This document shows, piece after piece, positions 21,801 through 32,032 of a DNA stretch of 64,000 nucleotides. The number at the start of each line of letters is the position of its first letter. The stretch's first letter is position 1. The notes under the pieces were generated by a model. The model was given only the letters and a program-made list of their open reading frames with translations. It made no database searches and was not told the DNA's origin. The stretch comes from Tetraselmis striata (Eukaryota; Chlorophyta; Chlorodendrophyceae; Chlorodendrales; Chlorodendraceae). Position numbers and translations under genes: made by a program. Where the stretch lies: assembly GCA_006384855.1 (NCBI GenBank), contig VCJN01001772.1:17501-81500 (forward strand), written 5' to 3'.

Positions 21801-22149
21801 CAGCGCCCTCCCGTTTCCGCCTCCGCCCTGCGGGCTCCTCCTCCGACATCCCCCCCCCCCCCTTTCGCTGAACCTTCCTAGCCATTGAATGACGTTTTCC
21901 GTGTAAAAACAGCCTCCGGATTTTTGGCAAAACCAGACTCGAGTGCATGCTGAAATCGCGCAGAACATGGTCTCAAACCCGGCTGTTGCAAAAAGGGTGC
22001 AAAACAGGGAGTCCCGACTTTTCTTGCCATTGCTCTTGGACAATATTGCGAAACATCAAGAAGGCGGTGCGAGGGTGCGACCGGCCCATGGGATCGACCG
22101 ATCGAGAGATATGCGCGCCAACGAGGGTTCATTCGAGAATAAACATGGT

Positions 22150-22213
22150 TTTTTGAAGGGGCTGGGCCACACTCCAATTGAGGTGCAAACACATTACATT
22201 ACAATGTTTTTTC
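22150..22213 (+). repeat. Repeat G, partial copy G1
   Basis: GGGCCACACTCCAATTGAGG followed by TGCAAACACATTACATTACA matches the starts of G2 (36597-36830) and G3 (37205-37415). The copy stops just before F1. Confidence 0.6.
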
Positions 22214-22224
22214 GAATTTCACAC

Positions 22225-24960
22225 CACTAGCCTCTCAGACTGTCCCGGAATTACAGTGTAATGGCATGTAATCGCGATTTTCCCACGGAATGGGCTTGTA
22301 CTCGCTGTAAATACCGTGTAATCGCCACTTTTCTGCTAGGCTCGGTAGTCGCAATGAAGTCCCCGGCGGTCCCCCCTTCCGTAATTTATACCAGTACCAT
22401 GTCGTGCCGTCCCCGTAGTACATTGGGCCTGCATCGCGCCTCGCGTGGTTAGCCGTAATCTTTGGGACTCCCGCCACGCTGTACTTGAACGCCTCACAAT
22501 ACAAGCTCCGTGACGACGCGCAACGGACACTTTACTACCATGCATCTCACCAGCGTCGGAGCGCCAGTGACTAGCCCCTACCAACCCCCGCCGCTGCGAG
22601 CCGCCGGCGCCGAGTGGTGGTGTGCCATCGGGCATCGCAAATCCAAGCGCCGTATTCATGAGGGCAAGGAAGGCTAGACGCCTTCCGAGGGGACTTGGGT
22701 AGAGGTGACCAAGAAAATGCGCTGCTGCGCGTGTGGCGCCTGCTTCACGAAGACTCGGTTCTACGACACACAGATGGGCATGCGCCCAGTCGCCCCCGTC
22801 CACCGCCGCGCCTGTCGCAGCCGGTGATGATGGCGCCCTGCGGTAGCTGCTGCACTGTACGGCCGTCACCCCTCTGCTCCGTCCGGACCCGGTCAGACCG
22901 AAATGCGGGGCGAGCCGCCGGGTGCATCGATACCGTCGCCGCCGCCATCGCCCCCGCCGCCTCTCCGCCGCTCTCGTCTCCCCGAAACGAATCAGCGAGC
23001 CCCGCACCCGGCGGAGGGGAGGGGCGTTCGGTGTCATCCGATGGTGGCCTAGCAGCAAGCATGGCAGCGAAGGAGATGGATTAATGCCGAACTTCACGTG
23101 GGCGCTATTATAACCAAGACGTTCGGGACGCGGGGGACCTTTCTCGGCCAGGTAGTCTCCTCCCCCCCCCTGTTCCACCTGCCATATATATAGCCCCACC
23201 GCAGACATGTGACAGCCACGTGACCCGTGTGTATCATCCAACACCGAGGTCGTCGGCTAGAGATGGGATAACGAGGACGCAGACCCGGCTGATAGGGAGC
23301 TGGTGATGAAGGTGATTTACGACGATGGCGACTCGGAAGAGCTAACTGAGTCGAAGATACAACCGCTATACCCGACGACAGAGCAGCTGAGCGATTTCAG
23401 TCGCAGGTTGCTTGCCTCAAGGCGCCATTGGCGCCCTTAGCTTCCAGCGTGCGCACCTTGCGCACCCACCGACGGTGCCTTCGGGGGGGTCCTTAGATAT
23501 TCGCTAAGGGGTGAGGGTATCGCATTGGCCACGTGTAAACGATGATTTGCTGTGCTTCATCCTTACTACACGCGCATTCGTTTAGATGTTTGCGCGCATA
23601 TGTGCACATTACATGAGCTACGCCAGCTTCTCGACGCCGATAGCGACGCCGAAGGCATTGTCGCGGGGGTTGTGGAAGGCAACCCCTCTGACGACAGCCG
23701 CAGCGACAGCGACGGCGAGATACGTTGTTGCGAGGTATGAATTCAGTACCGGGGCGTCAGCCGCCGTGAAGCAAGGCGCATCAGCCGCCCCCGCCAACTG
23801 AGCGGCCTGCGCAGAGGCGCTGGATAAGTACTGTCAAGGAACTGGCACCCTGGAGCTTGAGCCGGCATGGAAGCGCGCATATGAAATGGAGCTCGACCCC
23901 CATAACATCAAGTGACCCCCCCCCCCGGACCCATGCCCCCTCTCTACCCCCATTTAATCATAACCTGAACTCAGGTCATAGGTCAGAATCTTAACGCAGC
24001 ATGTTCCAGGTATATACGCAACTTTCTGCTACCATATGTGAACCGCCTACTGCGTTCCCTGTTGCGCGTTGCTACCCGGCCGCGGCGCGTTGGCGCCCCG
24101 CTGCCCCGGCCGCGGCGCGTTGGCGCCCCGCTGCCCCGGCCGCGCTAGCAATGGAAATGCGGTTTGTGAAATCGACGGACATGAGTCGATTCAACTCTTA
24201 TCTGCGGTCGAAATTGATATGTTATGATCGTTGATTATGATTAATTGCTGGCTGCACTACCCCGCATGTACAACCTGTATCACCAGTGCAAGATAGGAGC
24301 GCATCTTCTGGATAAAGGCACCCCCCCCCCCCACGCCTGACTCCAAACTGCCCACATAGTGTCGCCTTGCTGAGTTCTGGTATACTCATACATGCAGGTT
24401 GACTGTGCATAAGAAGCCCGAGACATGCATGTGGTGTGCAGACACAATACATGAGACGAGCAGTGGGTGCCAACTTATGAATACGGCAAGCATGCCGTAC
24501 TGCGAGACATGCGTGCCAAGGTGGAGCAGCATGACAACCATATGTATGTTGGGGGATTGCAGTACTTCCTGGAGGTGACCCCCACCAGCCCTTCGCTGCC
24601 GGACCCGATCCTCGCTGTGTGCCGACGGCATGCAGTTGAGCGCATGGCAATAGGGTCCCCCCTTGGCACTGGTGATTGGCAGAGCAACGCGCCCTTTGGC
24701 CAAACATTTGCAGAGGCATCACGCCTTCCCTGTCTCGCTGAAGCACATCGGGGAGAAACTGCGATGCTTCTATGCTGATCCGGACATAGTGACAGGCCCG
24801 CACTTATTCAAGTTTGGCATGTCCTCACAGGATGTGGGGCAGTATGTGTGGTGCACATATAACACAATGACCCTGAACTGCTAGCTGAATTTCCGTATAG
24901 CTTGTAAACGTAATCGATCAAACTTATGCTGCCCAGCAATGCCGCGCAGCGCCCCGGCTC
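22225..24960 (+). mobile_element. CACTA-like element F1, internally deleted
   Basis: It begins CACTAGCCTC, as does F2. The order of blocks follows F2 and F3: zinc-finger-like N terminus (near 22700), Tudor-like half (23060-23150), acidic region (23620-23740), then a jump at about 23757-23775 that skips what is 39565-42395 in F2 (about 2.8 kb, the whole tnp2-like core), then the GC minisatellite and the C-terminal block (24440-24882). The C-terminal frame is unbroken over about 24467-24778 here, unlike in F2. It cannot encode its own transposase. The right terminus is not resolved; similarity to F2 stops at about 24960. Confidence 0.7.
24075..24150 (+). repeat. 30-bp minisatellite, F1 copy (about 2.5 units)
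   Basis: Units contain GCGCGTTGGCGCCCCGCTGC and CCCGGCCGCG. The frame gives RWRPAAPAAA repeats running into LAMEMRFVKS. F2 and F3 carry about 3 and 4 units. Confidence 0.85.
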
Positions 24961-25202
24961 CGCTGATGCCCTGCGCACCCACCGCCCAAATAAACCTAGC
25001 CCCCTTTGCAATCTGAATCCACGGCGGTTTTTAAACAGCCCCTGCTGGCAGTCTGCTGGGTACGAGGGATTGCAAAGAGAGGTGATACAGTTGGGACAGT
25101 CACATGGGTAAGGCTTGCCGGACTGTTACACAATCCTAAAACTACAGCACTTCTGCGTGATGCTACTCGCTACCTACCTTGTACTTTCCCCGTTATGGAC
25201 AA

Positions 25203-25622
25203 CTAGTAGCTCTCTACTAGTACTTTCCCCTTGGCAAGGGGGGGGAGGGGGGAGGGCAAGGCAGCAGGAGGCGTCACAAGATCGCCTCGTTTGAACTTAG
25301 GCACGTATGGTCGCCTACTCCATGTGTCCTCTTGAACCCGCCGAAGTTTTTCGAAGCTTGTGTGCTCTTGGAGGGGCAGCCAAGCCTTGGACCACGCGCG
25401 GTTCACAGTCCTTCGAGGGAGCCATTCCTTTAGGGCGCCAAACACTACGGGGCAGCTGTTAGCGGCATTTTCCTGAATGTTCGCCCATACGTCCTCAGGT
25501 AGATCGTCCCACGGGCAGTGCAGCACCTCGCTGGGTACGGGCGCGGGGGCTGACGTTTCCTCCACCGACTCGTCGGGTTCGGGTCCGGGGGCTGCCCCTT
25601 TCGCCACGGGCTGGGGCTGCAT
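25203..25622 (-). CDS. Small F-box-like protein
   Basis: A 139-codon frame. Residues about 38-75 read WDDLPEDVWANIQENA then a FGALKEW..RRTVNRAWSKAW block, which fits an F-box: LPxDVW..I start and a VNRAW close. The N-terminal 35 residues are Pro/Glu-rich; the C-terminal part is basic then Pro/Leu-rich. If real, it would be the SKP1-binding adaptor of an SCF ubiquitin ligase, but no substrate-binding repeats follow, so this may be only one exon of a larger gene or a degraded copy. The frame continues about 15 codons upstream of the ATG before a stop. No splice site or poly(A) signal was settled. Confidence 0.5.
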   Translation of the reverse strand: MQPQPVAKGAAPGPEPDESVEETSAPAPVPSEVLHCPWDDLPEDVWANIQENAANSCPVVFGALKEWLPRRTVNRAWSKAWLPLQEHTSFEKLRRVQEDTWSRRPYVPKFKRGDLVTPPAALPSPLPPLAKGKVLVESY

Positions 25623-25989
25623 CCACCGCGCGCAGTTGGGCAGTACGACACATGTTGTTATGACCTACTACCCCACCGTCGGCAGCCCTGACGTATAATC
25701 AGCCGTTTGTCTGACTGTTTGGGCTTGTGCAGTAGACACGTGCAGTCGATTTAGAAGCGGAGTACGCCAGATTACGCGACCATTCCCCGTTAAGGGTTAG
25801 CTACGGCCGATTTGCGGTTCTGTCGCAATTGTGTGCCAAATGTGTCCTCATGTAAACGCAAAATACGGGATGTATACGGGACATTAGGCGATGATTACAC
25901 AGCAAGCCGGAGTGCGCCAACATCGGAGCGCGATGAGGTCTTCTAGGCGCGCGGCGCCGGACTGCTTGGTGTTTTGTTAATAAAGCAGC

Positions 25990-26870
25990 AGCGCTGCGCC
26001 CGCCTGACGCACACTCGCACCCGCAGACCGCACTCGCATACCGCACTCGCAGAGCGCGGTTAAGAACGCCTCCGCCGACGGTCCATCCCATACTCTCACT
26101 ACGAGCCGGAGGCTCCAGTCCACCCTGAAAGGTACACTGAGTCGGCGAGTGGCTGACATGACTGCGTGGAGGATTTGAATTTCACAGGCGTTGACCGCCC
26201 CGTGCCGCGTTTTGTTGTTTGCTCCTGCAGCCAAGGACAAGGCGGTGCTGTCGGCTGTCTTTGACGAATGCTGGCCGCGCGACAATCAGACAGGGATCCC
26301 TTACCCTATGAAGAAGACGCACAGGTTTCCCATCGCCAAGTGAGTCGCGTTTGTTTCCGCACTTGTTCAATTACACAGCCACCGCCGCCACGACAAGCAA
26401 TCAACACGCATACTGACTTTCGCAGTTGCTGTGTCAGACCCCCGTCCAGTCCCTACGTTCGGCGGTAATAAGCCAATCGTATCGAGTGTTCAGCGCAACA
26501 TATCGTGTCGCTGCCGCTGGCGGGCACCGCTGCGTCGCCAAAGCTCCACGGCTTGGTGGGCGTGCTGGCGCAGCAGAAGAAGAGGGCGGGCGGCTTCATC
26601 AAGCACAACACCAACGCGGTCAAGAACCTGGCCGCCATCGCCAAGCCGTCCCCGGCGACAACGTCGACGAGGGCAGTAGCCCGGAGCCCCCGGCCAAGAA
26701 GGCCACGCAGCCCGCCAAGCCGGCGGCTGGAGCAAGGGCTGGCCCAGGGCCGGGGTGGTGCCGGGGCCAGGGCGGGCGGTGGGGCGCTCGGGTCGCGGGC
26801 CGGCCGCCGGGCCGCCGTAGCCGCTGCCGCCACCCGCGAGCAGCATGCCGGCCGCCGAGGATGTAAATAA
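25990..26870 (+). other. Possible small host gene or gene remnant
   Basis: Two stretches look exon-like. One (about 26230-26340) follows CTCCTGCAG, encodes KDKAVLSAVFDECWPRDNQT and ends at AA/GTGAGT. Another (about 26490-26868) encodes SPKLHGLVGVLAQQKKRAGG followed by a Pro/Arg/Ala-rich tail. Between them is a short AG-bounded piece with a different frame. I recognise no family. The exon chain is uncertain and the tail is low-complexity. Confidence 0.25.
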
Positions 26871-27171
26871 TTTATTCCGCCAGCCCACTGCCGCGCGCCC
26901 GCCCACCGGCACTGCCGCGCGCGCGCTATCGCGGATTAGGCCAGAGCGCATCGAGATTGTCGGGCTTCAAGGGGCAGATGTAAAAATAGTCTGCGTTGGA
27001 TGCAGCGTCGCGAGGACGTGTGATATGCGCCTGATGCAGTTTATTACGAGTACGTCACGGAATGACTACAGACATGTGTCATACTACTGGTAAGATTACA
27101 AGATAAATACAGGGCATTACATTTAAATAATTACGAGACAGGCTGGGAGCCTAGCGACTAAATAATACACA

Positions 27172-27468
27172 AATAATATCTCGGCTTTGCAGCCACACTC
27201 CCACTCACTTGCTGGCATATATCATGATGAGAGTACAGCGCTTTACACTAGTGAAACTGGAGCCGTCCTCGATGTGAAGTGGTCATTCATATCATGCGCC
27301 TTCGCCCGTATGAACCCGCTATCTTGACATGCCCGCGCTACAACAATGCCCACACTTATGCGCACACAATTAATATCACGGCTTTTCAACCGCACCCCCA
27401 CTCACTTACTGCTGGCAAATATTGTGGAGAGGATGTAGTGCTTTACACTTATGTAACTGGAGCCGTTT
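27172..27468. repeat. Pair of about 100-bp direct repeats
   Basis: 27172-27270 and 27368-27468 share AATATC-CGGCTTT, CCCACTCACTT, GCTTTACACT and AACTGGAGCCGT in the same order, about 80 percent alike by eye. The element type is unknown. Confidence 0.6.
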
Positions 27469-27469
27469 T

Positions 27470-29440
27470 TGGAACCCCACCACTAGTCTTCCTCCAATGG
27501 GCTCCAGCAATACTGCCGGCCCGCCCCATCCCGCTGCGGTTGCCCGCGCCTCCCGCGACGCAGTTTCGCGGACCAACTACCTTATTCTGCGCACGCCTGG
27601 AACGCTTTTCTTCCAGCGGAGTGTGCGCCGGCGTGCCATCGCTTCTTCATGGCCGCCCGTCGACAAGGGATTTGTCGCATTCGTTATGGTCATTGTCAAT
27701 GGTATATGGCGGGAGGCTTGCGCGCCGCGCGGCGGCGGCGGGCAGCATCTTTTCTGATTTGATTTGAAAATGCCACGCTACATCGTCCCCCTCTCCATAG
27801 GGTGCCCTCTCCAGAACGCCCCTTCTGGGGGGCTCCTCTCCACAGTGGCGTCCCGACATGTACTAGACCCATGGCTATGCCCGCCCGCAATCCCCATTCG
27901 CGTCAGGTATCCGCCCACTCCGCCGGCGGTCACCCTCAATGCAAGGGGGCCCGCCCGCGCTCGCCCTCACTCCATCCGCGTCGACAGTGTGTGTGCGTTT
28001 ATCGTGGCGTTCGTTCCCGTTCCTCGCTATACGTTGCTGGTCCGATCGGGGGTCATCCTTTTGATTGGGGAGGGCGTCTCTCACTTGCGCACATTTGGCC
28101 TCAACTCGGCATCGGTGCTCCCCGGTGATGGGCGTTCCCTTCACTCGTACGGCGCATAAGTGCATAACCATGCCGGACTGGGTTAGCTAGGTCACATCTC
28201 TGGATCCTAGCAGAAGGCGAGCGGGATAACCGAGGCGTACCAAGGTAAAGCAATTCCACGCCTTAGCCCGCGATTGCCCCTCGTCACATGTCATGTCACA
28301 TAACATATACGCACTGGTCATGGTACACTACGCTTCCAAGTAAATGCCAAACCCTACTTTGGGTAGGGTATGTGCTCACGCGCAATGAATCGAAGCGCGT
28401 GGCGCCAATCCTAATAGGGGTATGCTGGGTAGGAGTGCTGGCTACAGCCCCCATGTTTTAGATTGAATTGATTTGGCCGTGTACATTGAGGTGTATGTAG
28501 ATGTAAAAACGAGGCACGAGTATTGCACATCTCGAGTTTCTATTCGCACAAACATTCAGAAAAATATTCCTACGCGCAGCGCATGAGGAGTCTGTGGCAT
28601 GTCTCTATGTCAAAGACTGCCCATAGATGTGCTCGCATGGTACCTCGAGGGACTCCGCATCGCGCCTTCCAACCGCTCATAATGCCCGCGTACATCAGCG
28701 TTACACAAGTGCTACACCTGTCACGAGGCACGTATTCGCGTAGGTGGCGAATGTTTGTGTAATGAGCATGCGCACCTTTCGGCAGCCGCTTCAAATGGTA
28801 GCACGCTACTGCTAGCTCTGCACGGTGGGGCAAGCACGTATCCAACTCTTACGGCGTGCGCCGTAAGAGCATAAAACCCGTAAGTCCAAATTCGGCATTG
28901 ATCGGTTATATTTTGTCAGAGTTATACGATTTTAGAAATACTTTTCGCACCCCGAAGTAATTTCAAACACCGGCAGGTCACCCCGCGTCCCCAGCTCCGA
29001 GGGTTTTCGTATAAATGCGTTATTTACACTGCTCGGAAAAATGCTCTCAACTAGCCTTGGAGTACTACGGAGGCTTCGCTTACCATTATTTTTTGCAGCG
29101 TAGGGTACCATCCTTTCCGTGAATGCAAAAATAATGTTCTTAAATAAACATCCGGATGATGGGGGCCAATCCTCGGGGCGGGGCAGTAGTAATGATTTCG
29201 TGCGCGTGCGACTGCGCGTGCGCGATGATTGAACATCTATCGAGCGCGCGCACGCGTCGTCATGCATATGCTGGTGGCCGTTGCCAATGCGCGACCAACG
29301 CGCGCCCAGCTTTCCACTGGCGCGGAATGACAAGAGGTGGGCGGGGGGCCGGGAAGAGAGGATTGCTTGCGCTGTTGATGTGCTGTTTCTGGCTGCCGCT
29401 CGGGCTCGACATCGGAGGGCCGGCGCCGTCCACCACATCA
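27470..29440. other. Intergenic, no supported gene
   Basis: ORFs of 80-170 codons occur on both strands but show no domain, splice structure or shared frame. A long palindrome sits at 28846-28869. The last few hundred bases probably hold the ClpR-like gene's promoter. Confidence 0.4.
28846..28869. repeat. Perfect 24-base palindrome
   Basis: CTCTTACGGCG, central TG, CGCCGTAAGAG. It could form a hairpin; function unknown. Confidence 0.8.
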
Positions 29441-29513
29441 CAGCCTATTAGCATCGCCCCGTCCCGTAGCAGATCGTTGGAAACAGGCTCCCAGTATCTG
29501 CCCTGAAAGAGCC

Positions 29514-31622
29514 ATGGCTGTGTCTCAGATAGTACGGGCGGCGGTAACGGGGCCGGGCGCGGCCACCGGCCCCTTGAGCCGCCGCCGCCACTTGCGCAGC
29601 GGCGCCTCTCTCGGCAAGACCGCCGCGCTGGCTCCAAGGAGGCGCGCCCCTCCAGCCGCGCACGCCAGCACATCGCCTCTCCTTCAGATCCAACCGAACC
29701 TCTACTCCACAGCAGAGGACTCCCACAACCTCACTTGGCACAGCCGTCACCGCATTGCCTGTCCACCATTTCTCTGAGGGTGTTGACACGAAGGCAACCC
29801 CCCCCCCCCTCCCCCCCCCCCCCTCCCCCCCCCCCCCTCCCCCCCCGCCCACCCACCCTCGCCGCCCTTGTGCCCACAGGCCGACGGCTTCCCGTCCCAA
29901 GGCGGCCACCATCGAGGCGCGCCGCGCGTCTGACCCCATCTTTCCCCCAATGATCACGGGCAGGCGGCCAGAGGTGCTGCAGCGTAGTCTCCTCACTGGA
30001 GTGCACTGCGCGCTTACTTGTGAACCTATGTCTTGATCACACACGCAGCCAACGCACCCACCCACCACTCCCTTCCCTCCACAGGAGAGTACCGACCTGA
30101 TGACGCACCTGCTGCGCAACCGCATAATTTTCATCGGAACCAGAATCACGGACCAGGTGAGTCACTACTGGGCGAGCATACAGGCGCCATTGGCCGTGCT
30201 GCTCCCCGTGTCAGCAATTCCCATACCGTCATTGCCCCCTCACAGACATGCACCGAGATTGTGGCCAAGCTGATGGCGCTCGAGGCCGCGGACCCTAAGA
30301 AGGATATCAAGCTGTACATCAACTCGCAAGGTGCGCATGCCTGGGGATCCAGGGCGAAAATGGAAGCGCAACGGAAGTGAAGGGTGTGGGTCATGGGGCG
30401 GGGGGGGGGGGGGGTTAACGGCGCGAAAGGTCCTCGCTGACGGCCCTGACCATCGGCTTGTGGTGTGTACTTCCTTTTGTGCGGGCAGGTGGCCAGGGAT
30501 ATGCCATCGTGGGCATTCTGGACGCCATGCGGAACTGCAAGTGCGACATCAGGTACGCCCGCTGCCCGTGCTGGGCCCGTAGTATCGGAAGCGCTTCGGA
30601 CATGAGTGCGCCGCATTGCCAGCCTATTAATGCAGCGCTCGCTGGCTGGCCTGCAGCACGGTGGCTTTCGGCATGGTGGCGGCAAATGCGGCCGTCATCC
30701 TGGTGAGCCTAACAGGCCCCTCCCTCCTCCCTCCCGAACTCTGCTCTGCCGCATTGGGTGCTACCCAGCCCTGCCCTGAGCCGGATGCCCCCATCCCTTG
30801 CCCCTTGTGGCAACAGAGCAGTGGCACCAAGGGGAAGCGCTACAGCATGGAGCACACCCGCATCATGCTGGCCCAGCCGTTTGGTGCGCCCGCCGCAGGG
30901 TTATTATGCGTGTATGGGGGGCAGGGAGGGGGTTTGGGGGTATACTCCTTGTGGCCAGGCTCATGTGTGTTAAGGGCTTACCTACTTTGAACGTGTTAAG
31001 GGCTTACCTACTGCCGGATCGCAGGCGGTATGCAGGGTTCAGCTGAGGAGGTCAACATCCAGGCGTCGGAGCTGAACCGCACCATGAAGGTGGGCATGCT
31101 ATCCCCACCCCCAGCTCTGCACCCCCTCGGGTGCAGTGGAGCTGCGCGGGGAGCGGTGCAACTTGCTGTTGAGTGTGCGGGGCGGTTTACCGCATGGTTG
31201 CTATTCCCTGACCTTGGCACACCTCTTTCCTCCTCAGGTGATGGTCCAGTTTTTGATGGAGACCACCGGAATGAGTAAGGAGGCCATCGAGATGGAGATC
31301 GACCGCGAAACTTTCCTCGGTAAGCAGCGAAATCTCACTTCCCCAATGCCTCTCCCGTATTGCCCGTAAATCTGTATTCTACGGGATGGATCATGCAGAG
31401 TGACATTACGTCTATGCCGGACACCTGGCCCCCTGCGCCCCGTTCACAATAGGGGTGCGTTCATTATTCCGGTACTGTATGGGCACCAGATAGTGTCACT
31501 GTATGCTACTTGACGTCTTACATGCTGACAAGTCTGACACCATGTTTGCCCACTTATTGTATCCTTGGCTGGCAGGTGCGCAAAAGGCCATCGACATGGG
31601 CATCATTGATGCCGTGATTTAA
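29514..31622 (+). CDS. ClpR-like (non-catalytic) subunit of the plastid Clp protease
   Basis: The supported exons are about 29881-29970, 30085-30156, 30246-30330, 30489-30552, 30657-30702, 30817-30883, 31025-31089, 31238-31319 and 31576-31622. All have GT-AG introns and matching phases. A first exon from ATG 29514 gives a basic, Ala/Ser/Arg-rich plastid-transit-like leader; its donor is not fixed. The mature part reads LLRNRIIFIGTRITDQ, DIKLYINSQGGQGYAIVGIL, VAFGMVAANAAVILSSGTKG, MEHTRIMLAQPFGGMQG and QKAIDMGIIDAVI, a full ClpP fold. The catalytic Ser (GxxASM.. in ClpP) is Ala, and the catalytic His (MIHQP) is Ala (MLAQP), while the Asp of EIDRETF remains. This loss defines ClpR paralogues, which sit in the plastid ClpPR ring without cutting. 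Which ClpR it is cannot be said without a tree. Confidence 0.9.
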
Positions 31623-31646
31623 GGGCCTGCAGCTGAGGATGCAGCA

Positions 31647-31651
31647 TGTAA
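31647..31651 (+). terminator. TGTAA poly(A) signal of the ClpR-like gene
   Basis: TGTAA 25 bases after the TAA stop, the standard chlorophyte signal. Use is inferred. Confidence 0.6.
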
Positions 31652-31777
31652 TCAGGTTACTTAAATTGTAAGACAGTCTTGACGAGGTAAAGTTCCAAGT
31701 GGCCCAATTATGCATCCAGCAACGCACTGGCCACACGAGTTTTGCTTTCAAGTGAAGCAGGATTGCAGTGTTAATAT

Positions 31778-31782
31778 TTACA
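31778..31782 (-). terminator. TGTAA poly(A) signal of the GATA gene
   Basis: Sense-strand TGTAA about 250 bases after the GATA stop. The two convergent genes then end about 100 bases apart. Confidence 0.5.
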
Positions 31783-32032
31783 GGAGGGCGCCATCGGGGA
31801 AAATAGGCAGAGTCTCATGGCTATGAAACGGCAGCTTTGCATAGTACAGTCAGGGGGAGCAGAGAGGGTATGGATACACAGATACAGCACCCACAGCAGC
31901 CAGCGATAAACATCATCCCAGGATACTTGAACAACAGCAATGATTTTCTGAAGAGAAGGCATATTCCTTCCCATCATGCTGAGGAAGGAGGGCTGCAGCG
32001 GATGTGGCAAAGAAAGATAGCGCGTCAGCTGC

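Larger units (their letters stand above)
17470..21950 (+). mobile_element. Unclassified repeat R, copy B, with flanking direct repeats
   Basis: The interior (19740-21560) matches copy A in inverted orientation. It is bounded on both sides by the same roughly 230-bp sequence (left: 17500-17585 continuing at 19519-19670; right: 21575-21830), containing GTGCGACCCGTCCGG and GCGAGCCATGCGCTCCCGGC. The left one is split by a hAT element. The layout recalls a non-autonomous element with long direct ends, but TG...CA borders and target duplication were not found. No protein domain is seen in its ORFs (20030-20482, 20313-21089). Confidence 0.5.

Noticed and set aside
29448-30149. Long minus-strand ORF of 233 codons
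   Set aside because: It is antisense to ClpR-like exons, is Gly-rich from the C-tract, and has no domain.
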